Shown one piece after another: positions 1 through 7,190 of a stretch of DNA of 11,820 nucleotides. Position 1 is the first letter of the stretch; each line of letters opens with the position of its first letter. The DNA is from Corynebacterium sp. (GTDB taxonomy: Bacteria; Actinomycetota; Actinomycetes; Mycobacteriales; Mycobacteriaceae): assembly GCF_030826625.1 (NCBI RefSeq), contig NZ_JAPJNQ010000066.1:1-11820 (forward strand). The letters run 5' to 3'. The notes beneath the pieces are model-generated. The model was not told the origin of the DNA. It saw nothing but the letters and a program-made list of their open reading frames with translations, and made no database searches. The position numbers were made by a program, and so were the translations under genes.

Positions 1-1
1 G

Positions 2-259
2 GCAAATCTGCAGATCTTGGCTACAGCTGCTGACGGTGAGATCACCTTGGAAGAAGCCGAAGAATCCGGCATGTTGGAAAAACCCACGGCCTGGTTGCTG
101 GGCAACGAAGCACACGGGCTGGCCGACGACGTCGCGGCACGTGCAGACCACCGCATTTCTATTCCGATCCGCGGAAACGCGGAATCGCTCAACCTGGCAA
201 CGGCAGCTTCAATTTGCCTGTACGAATCGGCTAAGGCACAAGCCAGGGCCAGTAAATAG
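2..259 (+). CDS. SpoU/TrmH-family RNA 2'-O-ribose methyltransferase, 3' end only
   Basis: The reading frame is open from the window edge to TAG at 257-259, giving the last 85 residues of the protein; the start lies outside the window. Two hallmark SpoU (SPOUT, trefoil-knot) motifs are visible: motif 2 as LLGNEAHGL and motif 3 as IPIRGNAESLNLATAASICLYE-like sequence near the C terminus, which together form the S-adenosylmethionine-binding knot. Such enzymes methylate a ribose 2'-OH in rRNA or tRNA in the cytoplasm. In many actinobacteria a gene of this family (often named tsnR) lies between the infC-rpmI-rplT cluster and pheS, which fits the neighbour here. Family membership is secure. The target nucleotide cannot be told from this C-terminal fragment, so no gene symbol is given. 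Confidence 0.9.
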   Translation, partial: ANLQILATAADGEITLEEAEESGMLEKPTAWLLGNEAHGLADDVAARADHRISIPIRGNAESLNLATAASICLYESAKAQARASK

Positions 260-267
260 GCAGCACA

Positions 268-301
268 CCAGGATATGCAGCTAACAGTTAGCTGCTGCTG
301 G
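268..301 (+). repeat. Dyad/hairpin after the methyltransferase gene, possible U-tract-less terminator or operator
   Basis: GCAGCTAAC (277-285) and GTTAGCTGC (287-295) form a perfect inverted repeat around A286. Drawn as RNA this gives at least a 7-bp stem with a 5-nt loop, and CCAG (268-271) can pair with CTGG (298-301) beyond a small internal loop. It starts 8 nt after the methyltransferase stop. No T-run follows, so it is not a classical intrinsic terminator. It may act as a terminator without a U-tract, or as a protein-binding dyad, because a related palindrome lies at 304-314. Seen directly: the symmetry. Inferred: any function. Confidence 0.4.
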
Positions 302-303
302 TC

Positions 304-326
304 GCTAAACTAGCAGGTGCCATAAT
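304..326 (+). promoter_or_regulatory. Candidate pheST promoter region (-10 elements)
   Basis: Two hexamers resemble the corynebacterial -10 consensus TANANT/TATAAT: TAAACT at 306-311 and CATAAT at 321-326. The second would start transcription near 333 and leave about 60 nt of leader before the pheS GTG. Neither has a convincing -35 element 16-18 bp upstream, which is common in this genus. The short palindrome GCTAAACTAGC (304-314) overlaps this region. pheST could also be read through from the methyltransferase gene. This is a tentative call. Confidence 0.35.
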
Positions 327-393
327 GAGAAGTTGCACATTAACTGGAATCAAACGATCAACCAACTAACGATCATCACGAGGTTTTGCTGAC

Positions 394-1452
394 GTGTCGA
401 ATGCACCAGATAACGAAACAAATATTGACCTGAGCCAAGAAGCGTTGGCTGCTGCCGCAGACAAAGCAATCGCCGAGATCTCTGCCGCCACAACGCTCGA
501 AGAACTCTCCGAAGCACGTCGGCAGCACCTGGGTGACGGTGCCTACATCCCACGCGCACGGCAGTCGTTAGGCAGCCTGCCAAAAGACCAGCGGAAAGAT
601 GCCGGTAAGGCGGTCAACATGGCGCGCGGCAAAGTGGAAAAGACTTATGCCGGCATTCATGCGCAATTAGAAGAGCAGGAACGTCAGGCGCAGCTGGTCC
701 GCGAAAAAGTTGACGTCACTATCCCGACGACGCGCCACCAAACCGGTGCGCTGCACCCAATTACTGCGCTTTCTGAACGCATCTCCGACATTTTCATCGG
801 CATGGGGTGGGAGATCGCTGACGGTCCCGAGGTCGAAGCCGAATACTTCAACTTCGATGCTTTGAACTTCAAACCAGACCACCCAGCACGTACGTTGCAG
901 GATACCTTCCACGTCGGCAAGCCTGGCTCGCAACAGGTGCTGCGCACACACACCTCACCGGTGCAGGTGCGTTCCATGCTCGAGCGCGAGGTTCCGCTGT
1001 ATATTGCCTGCCCGGGCCGTGTTTTCCGCACCGACGAGCTCGATGCCACCCACACGCCGGTGTTCCACCAGATCGAGGGATTGGCCGTCGACAAGGGCCT
1101 GAACATGGCACATTTGCGCGGCACCCTGGACCACCTGGCAAAGACGCTGTTCGGGCCGGAGACCACTACGCGTATGCGCACGAACTACTTCCCGTTCACC
1201 GAACCTTCTGCAGAGGTTGATGTCTGGTTCCCAAACAAAAAGGGCGGCGCAGGCTGGATCGAGTGGGGCGGCTGCGGCATGGTCAACCCTAATGTCTTGA
1301 CTGTCGTTGGTGTAGACCCGAACGAATACACCGGCTTTGCCTTCGGAATGGGCCTTGAGCGCACCCTGCAGTTCCGCAACGGGCTATCAGATATGCGTGA
1401 CATGGTCGAAGGCGACCTTCGATTCACCCTGCCATTCGGCATCCAGGCTTAA
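394..1452 (+). CDS. pheS: Phenylalanyl-tRNA synthetase alpha subunit (EC 6.1.1.20)
   Basis: This 352-residue protein is the catalytic alpha subunit of the cytoplasmic alpha2-beta2 enzyme that charges tRNA-Phe. The first ~110 residues are helical and charged, as expected for the coiled-coil arm that contacts tRNA. The class II catalytic core follows: motif 2 region RTHTSPVQVRSML (184-196) and FRTDELDATHTPVFHQIEG (211-229), then FPFTEPSAEVDVW (266-278), GGCGMVNP (292-299) and motif 3 GFAFGMGLER (314-323). Ala316 in GFAFGMG corresponds to the Ala that shapes the phenylalanine pocket in E. coli PheS. Length is normal for the family. The start is GTG; GAGG at 380-383 lies 10 nt upstream and no better in-frame start is seen. 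pheT follows 29 nt downstream, so the two are almost certainly cotranscribed. Confidence 0.97.
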   Translation: MSNAPDNETNIDLSQEALAAAADKAIAEISAATTLEELSEARRQHLGDGAYIPRARQSLGSLPKDQRKDAGKAVNMARGKVEKTYAGIHAQLEEQERQAQLVREKVDVTIPTTRHQTGALHPITALSERISDIFIGMGWEIADGPEVEAEYFNFDALNFKPDHPARTLQDTFHVGKPGSQQVLRTHTSPVQVRSMLEREVPLYIACPGRVFRTDELDATHTPVFHQIEGLAVDKGLNMAHLRGTLDHLAKTLFGPETTTRMRTNYFPFTEPSAEVDVWFPNKKGGAGWIEWGGCGMVNPNVLTVVGVDPNEYTGFAFGMGLERTLQFRNGLSDMRDMVEGDLRFTLPFGIQA

Positions 1453-1481
1453 CCGACGACCCAGAATAAGGAGCTACAACA

Positions 1482-3986
1482 ATGTTGATCACCCAGAACT
1501 GGGTTACCCGTTTGCTTAAGCAGCACAATCCACAATGGTCCGTCGGGCCTGCCGACTTCGACGCCGGCTATGTCCGCGTGGGCTTTGAAACCGAAGGTTA
1601 CGAGCCGATCGAAGAAACCACCGGCCCGCTGGTTTTCGGCCGTGTGGAAGAGATCGAAGAACTCACCGAGTTCAAAAAACCGATCCGCTACTGCCAAGTC
1701 AACGTCGGCGAGGCCAACGGCACTGGTGAGCTGCAGAGCATCATTTGCGGTGCGCGCAACTTTGCCGAGGGTGACCTGGTGGTCATCGCGCTGCCTGGCA
1801 CCGTACTGCCCGGCGGTTTCGCGATCGGTGAACGTAAGACTTACGGAAAAATGTCCTGCGGCATGATTTGCTCGGTGGCAGAACTGGGCCTCACCGATAA
1901 GTCTGACGGCATCCTGACCCTGCCTGTCGACGCCGGCCAGCCAGGCGAGGATGCCCGCGAATACTTGGGGCTTGACGACGTCATCTTCGACGTCAACATC
2001 ACCCCGGACCGCGGCTATGCGCTTTCCGCCCGTGGACTGTCCCGCGAGATCGCTTCGGCTTTCGACCTGAAAAATGTCGATCCTGCGGTTGATCCGTCGG
2101 TGGCCGGCCTGAGCACCGACGGCGTTCCGAGCCCAAACGGCGAAACGCTAGAACTCAACATCGCCGAAGACACCAAGACCCGTCGTTTCGGCCTGCGCAA
2201 AGTCACCGGCATCGATCCGAAGGCGCAATCTCCGTGGTGGATGCAGCGCGAACTGATGCTTTCGGGCCAGCGCCCGGTGAACGCGGCCACTGACATCACC
2301 AACTACGTGATGTTGCTGTTGGGCCAGCCGATGCACGCCTTTGATGCTGACAAGATCCAGGGCGGGCTGAACGGTCGCTGCGCCGAAGAAGGCGAAAAAT
2401 TCGAAACGCTGGATCACGTGCAGCGCAAGCTGAACGCTGAAGACGTCGTGATCTGCGACAACAGCGGAATCCAGTCGCTGGCTGGCGTGATGGGTGGTAC
2501 GACCTCGGAGATCAGCGATGAGACCACGGACGTATTCTTCGAAGCCGCAAACTGGGATCCGATTACCGTGGCGCGTACCTCACGCCGCCACAAGCTGTCC
2601 TCGGAGGCATCGCGCCGTTTCGAACGCGGGGTGGACCCGGCGCTCGTCGAGGTGAGCTTGGATCTCGCTTGTGCGCTTCTCGCAGAGATCGCCGGCGGCA
2701 CCATCGAGGCGACCCGCACGCTGCAGGGTGAGCTGCCAGTCATGCCAGAAATCTCCATGCCGGTGGGATTCCCATCGCAGATTGCTGGCGTCGACTACCC
2801 AGAGCAAGCCGTCGTCGCCCGCTTGGAAGAAGTTGGAGCAGACGTCGTCAAGAAAGGCGAGCAGCTCAGCGTTACTCCGCCGACGTGGCGCTCCGACCTC
2901 GGTGTTCCCGTCGACCTGGTGGAAGAGGTTTTGCGCCTCGAGGGCCTGGAAGACATTCCGACCATCCTGCCAACCCCATCGGCTGGTCGTGGCCTGAGTC
3001 CTGCGCAGAAGCGTCGCCGCGCCGTAGGCCATGCGCTGGCATATTCTGGTTATGCCGAGATCTTGCCGACGCCTTTTATCGCCAACAACACCTTCGATAC
3101 TTGGGGGCTAGACGCTGATGACCCACGGCGCAACACCGTCGCCGTGCAAAACCCGCTGGAATCCGACCACGCGGTGTTGGGCACGACCCTGTTGCCGTCG
3201 ATGCTCGATGCGGTGCGTCGTAACGCCGCCCGCGGTCGTGATTCGGTCGCTTTGTTCGGTGTGCAGCAGGTGAGCTTTGCGGTCGCTGATCATACGCCGA
3301 TGCCGTCGGTTGCTTCGCGCCCGGACGATGCCACGGTTGCTTCTGTGGTTGACAGCTTGCCACGCCAGCCGCTGCACGTTGCGACCGTAGGTTCGGGTGA
3401 ACAAGAATTCGCCGGACCGTGGGGTGCTGGACGTGACTACACCTATGCTGATGCGATTGAGTCCGCGCGTATCGTCGCGCGTGCTGCTGGGGTAGAGCTT
3501 GAGATTGCTAATGCGGAATACTTGCCGTGGCACCCAGGCCGTTGTGCACAGCTGAGCGTGGCGGGCACTGTCGTGGGTCATGCTGGCGAACTGCATCCGC
3601 AAGTTCTGGAGGCTCTGGGCCTGCCAGCTCGCACTTGCGCGATGGAGCTTAATCTTTCCGCTCTGCCGTTGCAGGAGAGCTTCCCGGCACCGCGTTTGTC
3701 AGCGTTCCCTGCATTGCACCAAGATCTGGCGTTGGTTGTTGACGACGAGATTCCTGCCGAAACGGTGCGTCGCGTCGTGGAATCCGCAGCTGGTGAGTTG
3801 CTCGAATCCGTCGAGCTTTTCGACGTCTTCCGTGGTGAGCAGCTTGGCGACGGCAAGAAGTCGCTGGCGTTTAACCTGATTTTCCGCGCCGTTGATCGCA
3901 CGTTGACCGACGAAGAGGTTAATGAATACCGAGTGCAGGCTGCGGAGAAAGCACGAGTCGAATTGGGTGCGCAGATGCGCGCTTAA
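1482..3986 (+). CDS. pheT: Phenylalanyl-tRNA synthetase beta subunit
   Basis: This 834-residue protein is the partner of PheS in the tetrameric synthetase, giving tRNA binding and editing of misactivated tyrosine. Domain order follows the long bacterial form: an N-terminal EMAP-II-like tRNA-binding domain (about 45-155), a linker with DVNITPDRGYALS (170-182), the B3/B4 editing domain with NAATDITNYVMLLLGQPMHAF (267-287) and SLAGVMGG (332-339), then HKLSSEASRRFERGVDP (370-386). The B5 domain follows, ending in WRSDLGVPVDLVEEVLRLEG (469-488). A catalytic-like core (about 500-720) and a C-terminal FDX-ACB anticodon-binding domain (about 738-831, with SAFPALHQDLALVVD) complete it. AAGGAG at 1468-1473 sits 8 nt before the ATG. 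The gene looks complete. Transcription should stop at the hairpin at 4095-4124. Confidence 0.97.
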   Translation: MLITQNWVTRLLKQHNPQWSVGPADFDAGYVRVGFETEGYEPIEETTGPLVFGRVEEIEELTEFKKPIRYCQVNVGEANGTGELQSIICGARNFAEGDLVVIALPGTVLPGGFAIGERKTYGKMSCGMICSVAELGLTDKSDGILTLPVDAGQPGEDAREYLGLDDVIFDVNITPDRGYALSARGLSREIASAFDLKNVDPAVDPSVAGLSTDGVPSPNGETLELNIAEDTKTRRFGLRKVTGIDPKAQSPWWMQRELMLSGQRPVNAATDITNYVMLLLGQPMHAFDADKIQGGLNGRCAEEGEKFETLDHVQRKLNAEDVVICDNSGIQSLAGVMGGTTSEISDETTDVFFEAANWDPITVARTSRRHKLSSEASRRFERGVDPALVEVSLDLACALLAEIAGGTIEATRTLQGELPVMPEISMPVGFPSQIAGVDYPEQAVVARLEEVGADVVKKGEQLSVTPPTWRSDLGVPVDLVEEVLRLEGLEDIPTILPTPSAGRGLSPAQKRRRAVGHALAYSGYAEILPTPFIANNTFDTWGLDADDPRRNTVAVQNPLESDHAVLGTTLLPSMLDAVRRNAARGRDSVALFGVQQVSFAVADHTPMPSVASRPDDATVASVVDSLPRQPLHVATVGSGEQEFAGPWGAGRDYTYADAIESARIVARAAGVELEIANAEYLPWHPGRCAQLSVAGTVVGHAGELHPQVLEALGLPARTCAMELNLSALPLQESFPAPRLSAFPALHQDLALVVDDEIPAETVRRVVESAAGELLESVELFDVFRGEQLGDGKKSLAFNLIFRAVDRTLTDEEVNEYRVQAAEKARVELGAQMRA

Positions 3987-3995
3987 ACTTGTTTC

Positions 3996-4085
3996 GCCCT
4001 GGCGGGGCGTGGGCGTTCGGCTCGATGCCCCGCCGAGCTCGTAAGCCCTGGCGGGGCTGCCTGTACTCGCGAGGCCCGCCAGGGC
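3996..4085. repeat. Cluster of GCCCTGGCGGGGC repeats (two direct, one inverted, plus one partial)
   Basis: GCCCTGGCGGGGC occurs at 3996-4008 and again at 4045-4057. An inverted near-copy, GGCCCGCCAGGGC, is at 4073-4085, with one mismatch. A shorter inverted piece, GCCCCGCC (4027-4034), complements GGCGGGGC at 4001-4008. The second and third copies can pair over 11 uninterrupted base pairs around a ~15-nt loop, and the first can pair with the partial copy. No T-run follows on either strand, so these are not ordinary intrinsic terminators. They may be a small dispersed intergenic repeat or RNA stability structures. Confidence 0.75.
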
Positions 4086-4087
4086 AT

Positions 4088-4124
4088 AAAAAATGCGCCC
4101 TACCGTGCGGTAGGGCGCTCTTTT
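4088..4124. terminator. Bidirectional intrinsic terminator for pheT and ocd
   Basis: GCGCCCTACC (4095-4104) and GGTAGGGCGC (4109-4118) form a perfect 10-bp GC-rich stem with the 4-nt loop GTGC. On the plus strand TCTTTT follows (4119-4124). On the minus strand the same stem is followed by A and six T residues (complement of A6 at 4088-4093). It therefore fits a Rho-independent terminator in both directions, about 100 nt past the pheT stop and about 170 nt past the ocd stop. Confidence 0.93.
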
Positions 4125-4171
4125 ACAAATAGTGTTCGAAAACTGCCTACTTTTAAGCCACTATTTGTAAA
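4122..4171. repeat. 13-bp perfect inverted repeat with 24-nt spacer
   Basis: TTTACAAATAGTG (4122-4134) is exactly complementary to CACTATTTGTAAA (4159-4171). The 24-nt spacer holds the TTCGAA palindrome (4135-4140) and AAAA/TTTT tracts. The left arm begins inside the T-run of the terminator at 4095-4124, so the two structures are interlocked. The arms are AT-rich, unlike the surrounding sequence. It could be a second hairpin formed by the ocd transcript before the terminator, or a small palindromic mobile element. Only the symmetry is seen directly. Confidence 0.7.
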
Positions 4172-4229
4172 TCTGGCCACGATTTCTGCATTCGTGCCCG
4201 GTTTTGGCCCAAGTTTGCGCCTGCGACTT

Positions 4230-4278
4230 GTGGCGCCACGACCCGTAGCCCATGGCGCCAGGCCCAGGCCCTGGCCAG
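4230..4278. repeat. Cluster of short GC-rich palindromes downstream of ocd
   Basis: GTGGCGCCAC (4230-4239) is a perfect 10-bp palindrome. TGGCGCCA recurs at 4253-4260, followed by two tandem CCAGGC units (4258-4269) and the palindrome CTGGCCAG (4271-4278). The cluster begins 12 nt past the ocd stop codon on the ocd transcript. It could fold into 3' UTR structure. No T-run accompanies it. Confidence 0.5.
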
Positions 4279-4289
4279 CCGGTGAAAGC

Positions 4290-5318
4290 TTAAACCAGCG
4301 AAGGCACCTCTGCTACCAGCGAGAACAGATCCTTCGGATCATCTGGGTTGGCGATCAGGTCGATGTCGGTCTCTAGCTCAGAACCGGCGACATCGTCACG
4401 CAGGTAGCGCAGGGCAGAGAAGTCGTTGATTGCGAATCCGACGGAGTCGAACAAGGTGATCTCGTCGTCAGAAGAACGACCCTTTTCTTTACCAGTGATG
4501 ACCTTCCAGAACTCGACTACTTCGTAGTCATCTGGCTTTTGCTGGATCTCACCCTCGATGCGCGTCTGCTCAGGCAGCTCCACGAATACGGTGGACATAT
4601 CCAGGATTTCTTCCACCAGCTCAGTCTTTCCTGGGCAGTCGCCACCAACAGCGTTGATGTGAACGCCTGGCTTGACGTGCTGGGTTCCCAGAATCTGGTT
4701 CTGTGCCTTATCAGCAGTACAGGTGGTGATAATGTCTGCACCTTCGACGGCTTCTTCGGTGGTGGAGCAGACAGTGATGTTGAAGCCCAGTGGTTCCAGG
4801 TTGCGACGAACCTTTTCCAAAGCGTCAGGATCGACGTCGTAAATGCGGATATCTTCGATGCCCAGGGTGCCGCGGAAGCCCAGTGCCTGGAATTCAGCCT
4901 GTGAACCTGCACCGATCATTGCCATGGTCTTGGAGTCTGGACGCGCAAGCTTCTTGGCCACCATGGAAGAAACGGCTGCGGTGCGCAGAGCAGTCAGCAG
5001 CGTCATTTCTGACAAGAATGTTGGGTAGCCGTTGTCGACGTCGGCAAGCATGCCGTATGCGGTAACGGTTTGGAAGCCACGTGCTGGGTTTGATGGGTGA
5101 CCGTTGACGTACTTGAAGGAGTACTCTTCACCGTTTGAAGTCGGCATCAACTCGATGACACCGAATGGGGTGTGGCTAGCTACGCGAGGGATGAGGTCAA
5201 AACGCTCCCACTCTGAGTAGTCCTTTTCGAGGTAGCTGACCATACCAGTGATGATCTTCTCGACGCCTTCGCGCTGGATCCAGCGTGCCATGTTGTCTAC
5301 ATCTACAAATTTGACCAT
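4290..5318 (-). CDS. ocd: Ornithine cyclodeaminase (L-ornithine to L-proline)
   Basis: This 342-residue protein belongs to the ornithine cyclodeaminase/mu-crystallin family, cytoplasmic enzymes with tightly bound NAD. The Rossmann segment MIGAGSQAEFQ is at 134-144. Residues matching the Pseudomonas putida active site are in the expected places: Arg45, Lys69 (FKYVNGHPSNPARG), Arg112 (TALRTAAV), Asp227 and Lys231 in GGDCPGKTEL. The Asp in DCPGKTEL marks true ornithine cyclodeaminases rather than alanine dehydrogenases or ketimine reductases of the family. LFDSVGFAINDFSALRY (289-305) is the usual C-terminal signature. AAAGGAGA (minus strand, 5336-5329) lies 10 nt before the ATG. The gene follows the permease gene by 84 nt on the same strand, so cotranscription is likely. 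The reaction releases ammonia and makes proline from the ornithine that the neighbouring arg operon produces. Confidence 0.92.
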   Translation of the reverse strand: MVKFVDVDNMARWIQREGVEKIITGMVSYLEKDYSEWERFDLIPRVASHTPFGVIELMPTSNGEEYSFKYVNGHPSNPARGFQTVTAYGMLADVDNGYPTFLSEMTLLTALRTAAVSSMVAKKLARPDSKTMAMIGAGSQAEFQALGFRGTLGIEDIRIYDVDPDALEKVRRNLEPLGFNITVCSTTEEAVEGADIITTCTADKAQNQILGTQHVKPGVHINAVGGDCPGKTELVEEILDMSTVFVELPEQTRIEGEIQQKPDDYEVVEFWKVITGKEKGRSSDDEITLFDSVGFAINDFSALRYLRDDVAGSELETDIDLIANPDDPKDLFSLVAEVPSLV

Positions 5319-5402
5319 TAGTCCGTGGTCTCCTTTCGTGTTGTGGTTCTTAGTTCCGAATCGATTCCGCTGAACCGAGTCGGAAGAGCCTTTCGAAAGC
5401 TT

Positions 5403-6920
5403 TTATTCGCCAGATTCTTGGCTGTTGCTTCCTTTATTGTACGCGTTCATTCGCGCCTGACGAGCCTCCAATTGAGCCATTACTTCTGGCTTGCACGCCT
5501 TCCAGCCAATCCAGAACATAGGGATGAGCACCAGCGATGCCGCCAGTGTGTAGGTTCCGACTGGCCAGTCAAAGGCCATAAGAACAATCACAGCTCCGAT
5601 GAAAATCACAACTGCGATATCGCCCCAGGAGTTGAATGGGCTCGCGTAGCTGGAACGCTCATATTCACCGGTCTTTGACAATTTGACGAATTTCCAGTGC
5701 GCAAGGCTGATTGCAGCCCAGCTGGCCATGGTGCCTAACGCAGCAAGGTTAAGCACGATCTCGAAGGCCATTTCTGGCACAACGAAGTTCAAGAACACAC
5801 CAGCGAAAGCGATCGCACCGGCGAGCAGAATACCACCATATGGGACACCGTCTTTGGACAATGCTTTACCGAATTTCGGACCCGAACCAGAAATAGACAT
5901 GTTGTACATCACGCGGCCGGTGGAGTACAGGCCAGCGTTCAGCGACGACAGCGCAGCGGTGATCAAGACCAGCTGGAAGATTGGTGCGGCGACGCCGATG
6001 CCGAAGGAATCGAAGAAGGTGACGAATGGCGAAACACCAGCAATGTATTCGGTATGCGGCAATACCAGAGTCAGCAGCATGACCGAGCCGAAGTAGAAGA
6101 AGATGATGCGGAACAGAACCGCATTGACTGCCTTCGGGATGATCTTTTCGACGTTCTTGGTCTCACCGGAGGTGGTGCCGACGAGCTCAATACCGGCGTA
6201 GGCGAAAACAACACCCTGGATGACGACGATCGCTGGAAGCAGGCCGTTTGGCAGCCAGCCGCCACCTTCGCTGATGAGCTGGAAGCCTGTGTCGTAGCCC
6301 TGTGGGTGGCCGGTGAGGACAACCCAGATACCCAACACCATGAAGACCAGCAGGCCGACGATCTTGATCAGGGAGAACCAGTATTCCAATTCACCGAAGA
6401 TCTTCACTGAGAGCATGTTGAAGCCCAAAATGAATACCACCACGCCCAGGGCCAATGCCCATTGCGGAATGCTGTCCAAGACGGACGTGTAGCGGTCGAA
6501 CCAGAGGATATACAAGGCCACCGCGGTGGAGTCGGCGACGATAGTCATCGCCCAGTTTCCCCAGTACAGCCAACCGGTAACGAATGCAGCTTTTTCGCCG
6601 TAGAACTCGCGGGCATAGGAAACGAAAGATCCGGACGACGGACGGTAGACGATGAGTTCGCCAAGCCCGCGCAGGATGATGTATCCGAAGAAACCACAGA
6701 TGAGGTAGAGGACTGCCAGGAACGGACCGGCTTGCTCCAAACGGCTACCGGTACCCAATAGCAAACCGGTACCGATTGCAGACCCAATCGCGATCATTTG
6801 CAGTTGGCGTTGTCCCATTCCCTTGGAAAGACCCTGGTCTTCGTCAAGGTAGGATTCACGCCTTCCGTTTGTTGCAGGCCCCATTGCGCCACCGTGTGGC
6901 TTCGGGGTTTGTTCTGACAT
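5403..6920 (-). CDS. Amino acid permease, APC superfamily (AAT family, AnsP-like)
   Basis: This 505-residue membrane protein should import an amino acid by proton symport. After a ~35-residue hydrophilic N terminus comes the family start QRQLQMIAIGSAIGTGLLLG (37-56), with the unwound TM1 substrate-binding segment GSAIGTG. Next are RGLGELIVYRPSSGSFVSYA (84-103), a TM3 with GWLYWGNWAMTIVADSTAVA (116-135), and YAGIELVGTTSGETKN (241-256) on TM6. About twelve hydrophobic segments are spread to ~470, then a hydrophilic tail. The RPSSGSFVSYAREF pattern recalls asparagine permeases (AnsP), but D-serine/alanine, GABA and proline carriers share much of it, so the substrate is open; proximity to ocd suggests ornithine, proline or a related compound. 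The ATG at 6920 was chosen because the sequence before it is promoter-like and the family starts here. AGAAGG lies a rather long 12 nt upstream. Confidence 0.9.
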   Translation of the reverse strand: MSEQTPKPHGGAMGPATNGRRESYLDEDQGLSKGMGQRQLQMIAIGSAIGTGLLLGTGSRLEQAGPFLAVLYLICGFFGYIILRGLGELIVYRPSSGSFVSYAREFYGEKAAFVTGWLYWGNWAMTIVADSTAVALYILWFDRYTSVLDSIPQWALALGVVVFILGFNMLSVKIFGELEYWFSLIKIVGLLVFMVLGIWVVLTGHPQGYDTGFQLISEGGGWLPNGLLPAIVVIQGVVFAYAGIELVGTTSGETKNVEKIIPKAVNAVLFRIIFFYFGSVMLLTLVLPHTEYIAGVSPFVTFFDSFGIGVAAPIFQLVLITAALSSLNAGLYSTGRVMYNMSISGSGPKFGKALSKDGVPYGGILLAGAIAFAGVFLNFVVPEMAFEIVLNLAALGTMASWAAISLAHWKFVKLSKTGEYERSSYASPFNSWGDIAVVIFIGAVIVLMAFDWPVGTYTLAASLVLIPMFWIGWKACKPEVMAQLEARQARMNAYNKGSNSQESGE

Positions 6921-7150
6921 GTGACTTTCTCGCCTTCTAGTTGCTTGCTTGTAATGGGAGCCGCAGCGTCGTGTTAGGCAATCACTACAAACTACGAATG
7001 AAAAGTGTGACACGGGCGACGCCCAAGTGTTATTAGCGTAATAGAGCTTCGTCACGAAAAACAAGTGATTTGTTGAACATTTTGTATATTGCCTGGAATT
7101 TATAGCTGAATTCACTGCGCGCAGACGGGCACAGATGGGCGCCGATTGGT

Positions 7151-7190
7151 ACCGATGAGATCGGTTGCCCACGATGCCAATCGAATGGCA
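7151..7190. promoter_or_regulatory. Two adjacent operator-like palindromes
   Basis: ACCGATGAGATCGGT (7151-7165) is a perfect 6-3-6 inverted repeat. TGCCAATCGAATGGCA (7175-7190) is a 16-bp palindrome with a single mismatched pair. Their centres (7158 and 7182.5) are about 24 bp apart, and the second abuts the ARG-box-like sequence. The form and position suit a DNA-binding dimer regulating the divergent permease-ocd unit, the arg operon or both. I do not recognise the motif as that of a known regulator. Confidence 0.4.

Larger units (their letters stand above)
3987..4289. other. Non-coding spacer between convergent pheT and ocd, dense in repeats
   Basis: I see no credible gene in this 303-bp stretch. 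From left to right it holds a group of GC-rich repeats (3996-4085), a bidirectional intrinsic terminator (4088-4124), a 13-bp inverted repeat that starts within the terminator's T-run (4122-4171), a stretch with nothing recognisable (about 4172-4229), and a cluster of short GC-rich palindromes (4230-4278) just beyond the ocd stop codon. It is the 3' meeting point of two convergent transcription units. Confidence 0.8.

Noticed and set aside
325..369. A 14-codon frame upstream of pheS considered as an attenuation leader peptide
   Set aside because: It contains no phenylalanine codons, overlaps the candidate -10, and is not followed by a terminator hairpin with a T-run, so it does not resemble pheM-type attenuation.
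260..393. A T-box riboswitch upstream of pheS
   Set aside because: I found no T-box sequence (AAGGGTGGAACCGCG-like), no specifier loop and no antiterminator/terminator pair. The region is also too short.
684..1181. Minus-strand open frames opposite pheS (up to 165 codons)
   Set aside because: They are shadows of the conserved pheS coding sequence, with no family motif and no independent start signal.
3987..4289. A CRISPR array or tRNA in the repeat-dense spacer
   Set aside because: The repeats are too few and irregularly spaced for CRISPR, and no cloverleaf with a TTCGANNC T-arm can be drawn. The TTCGAA at 4135-4140 has no tRNA context.
4194..4376. A 60-codon plus-strand frame running from the pheT-ocd spacer into the ocd gene
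   Set aside because: It lacks a Shine-Dalgarno, overlaps ocd on the opposite strand and encodes low-complexity Arg/Pro-rich sequence.
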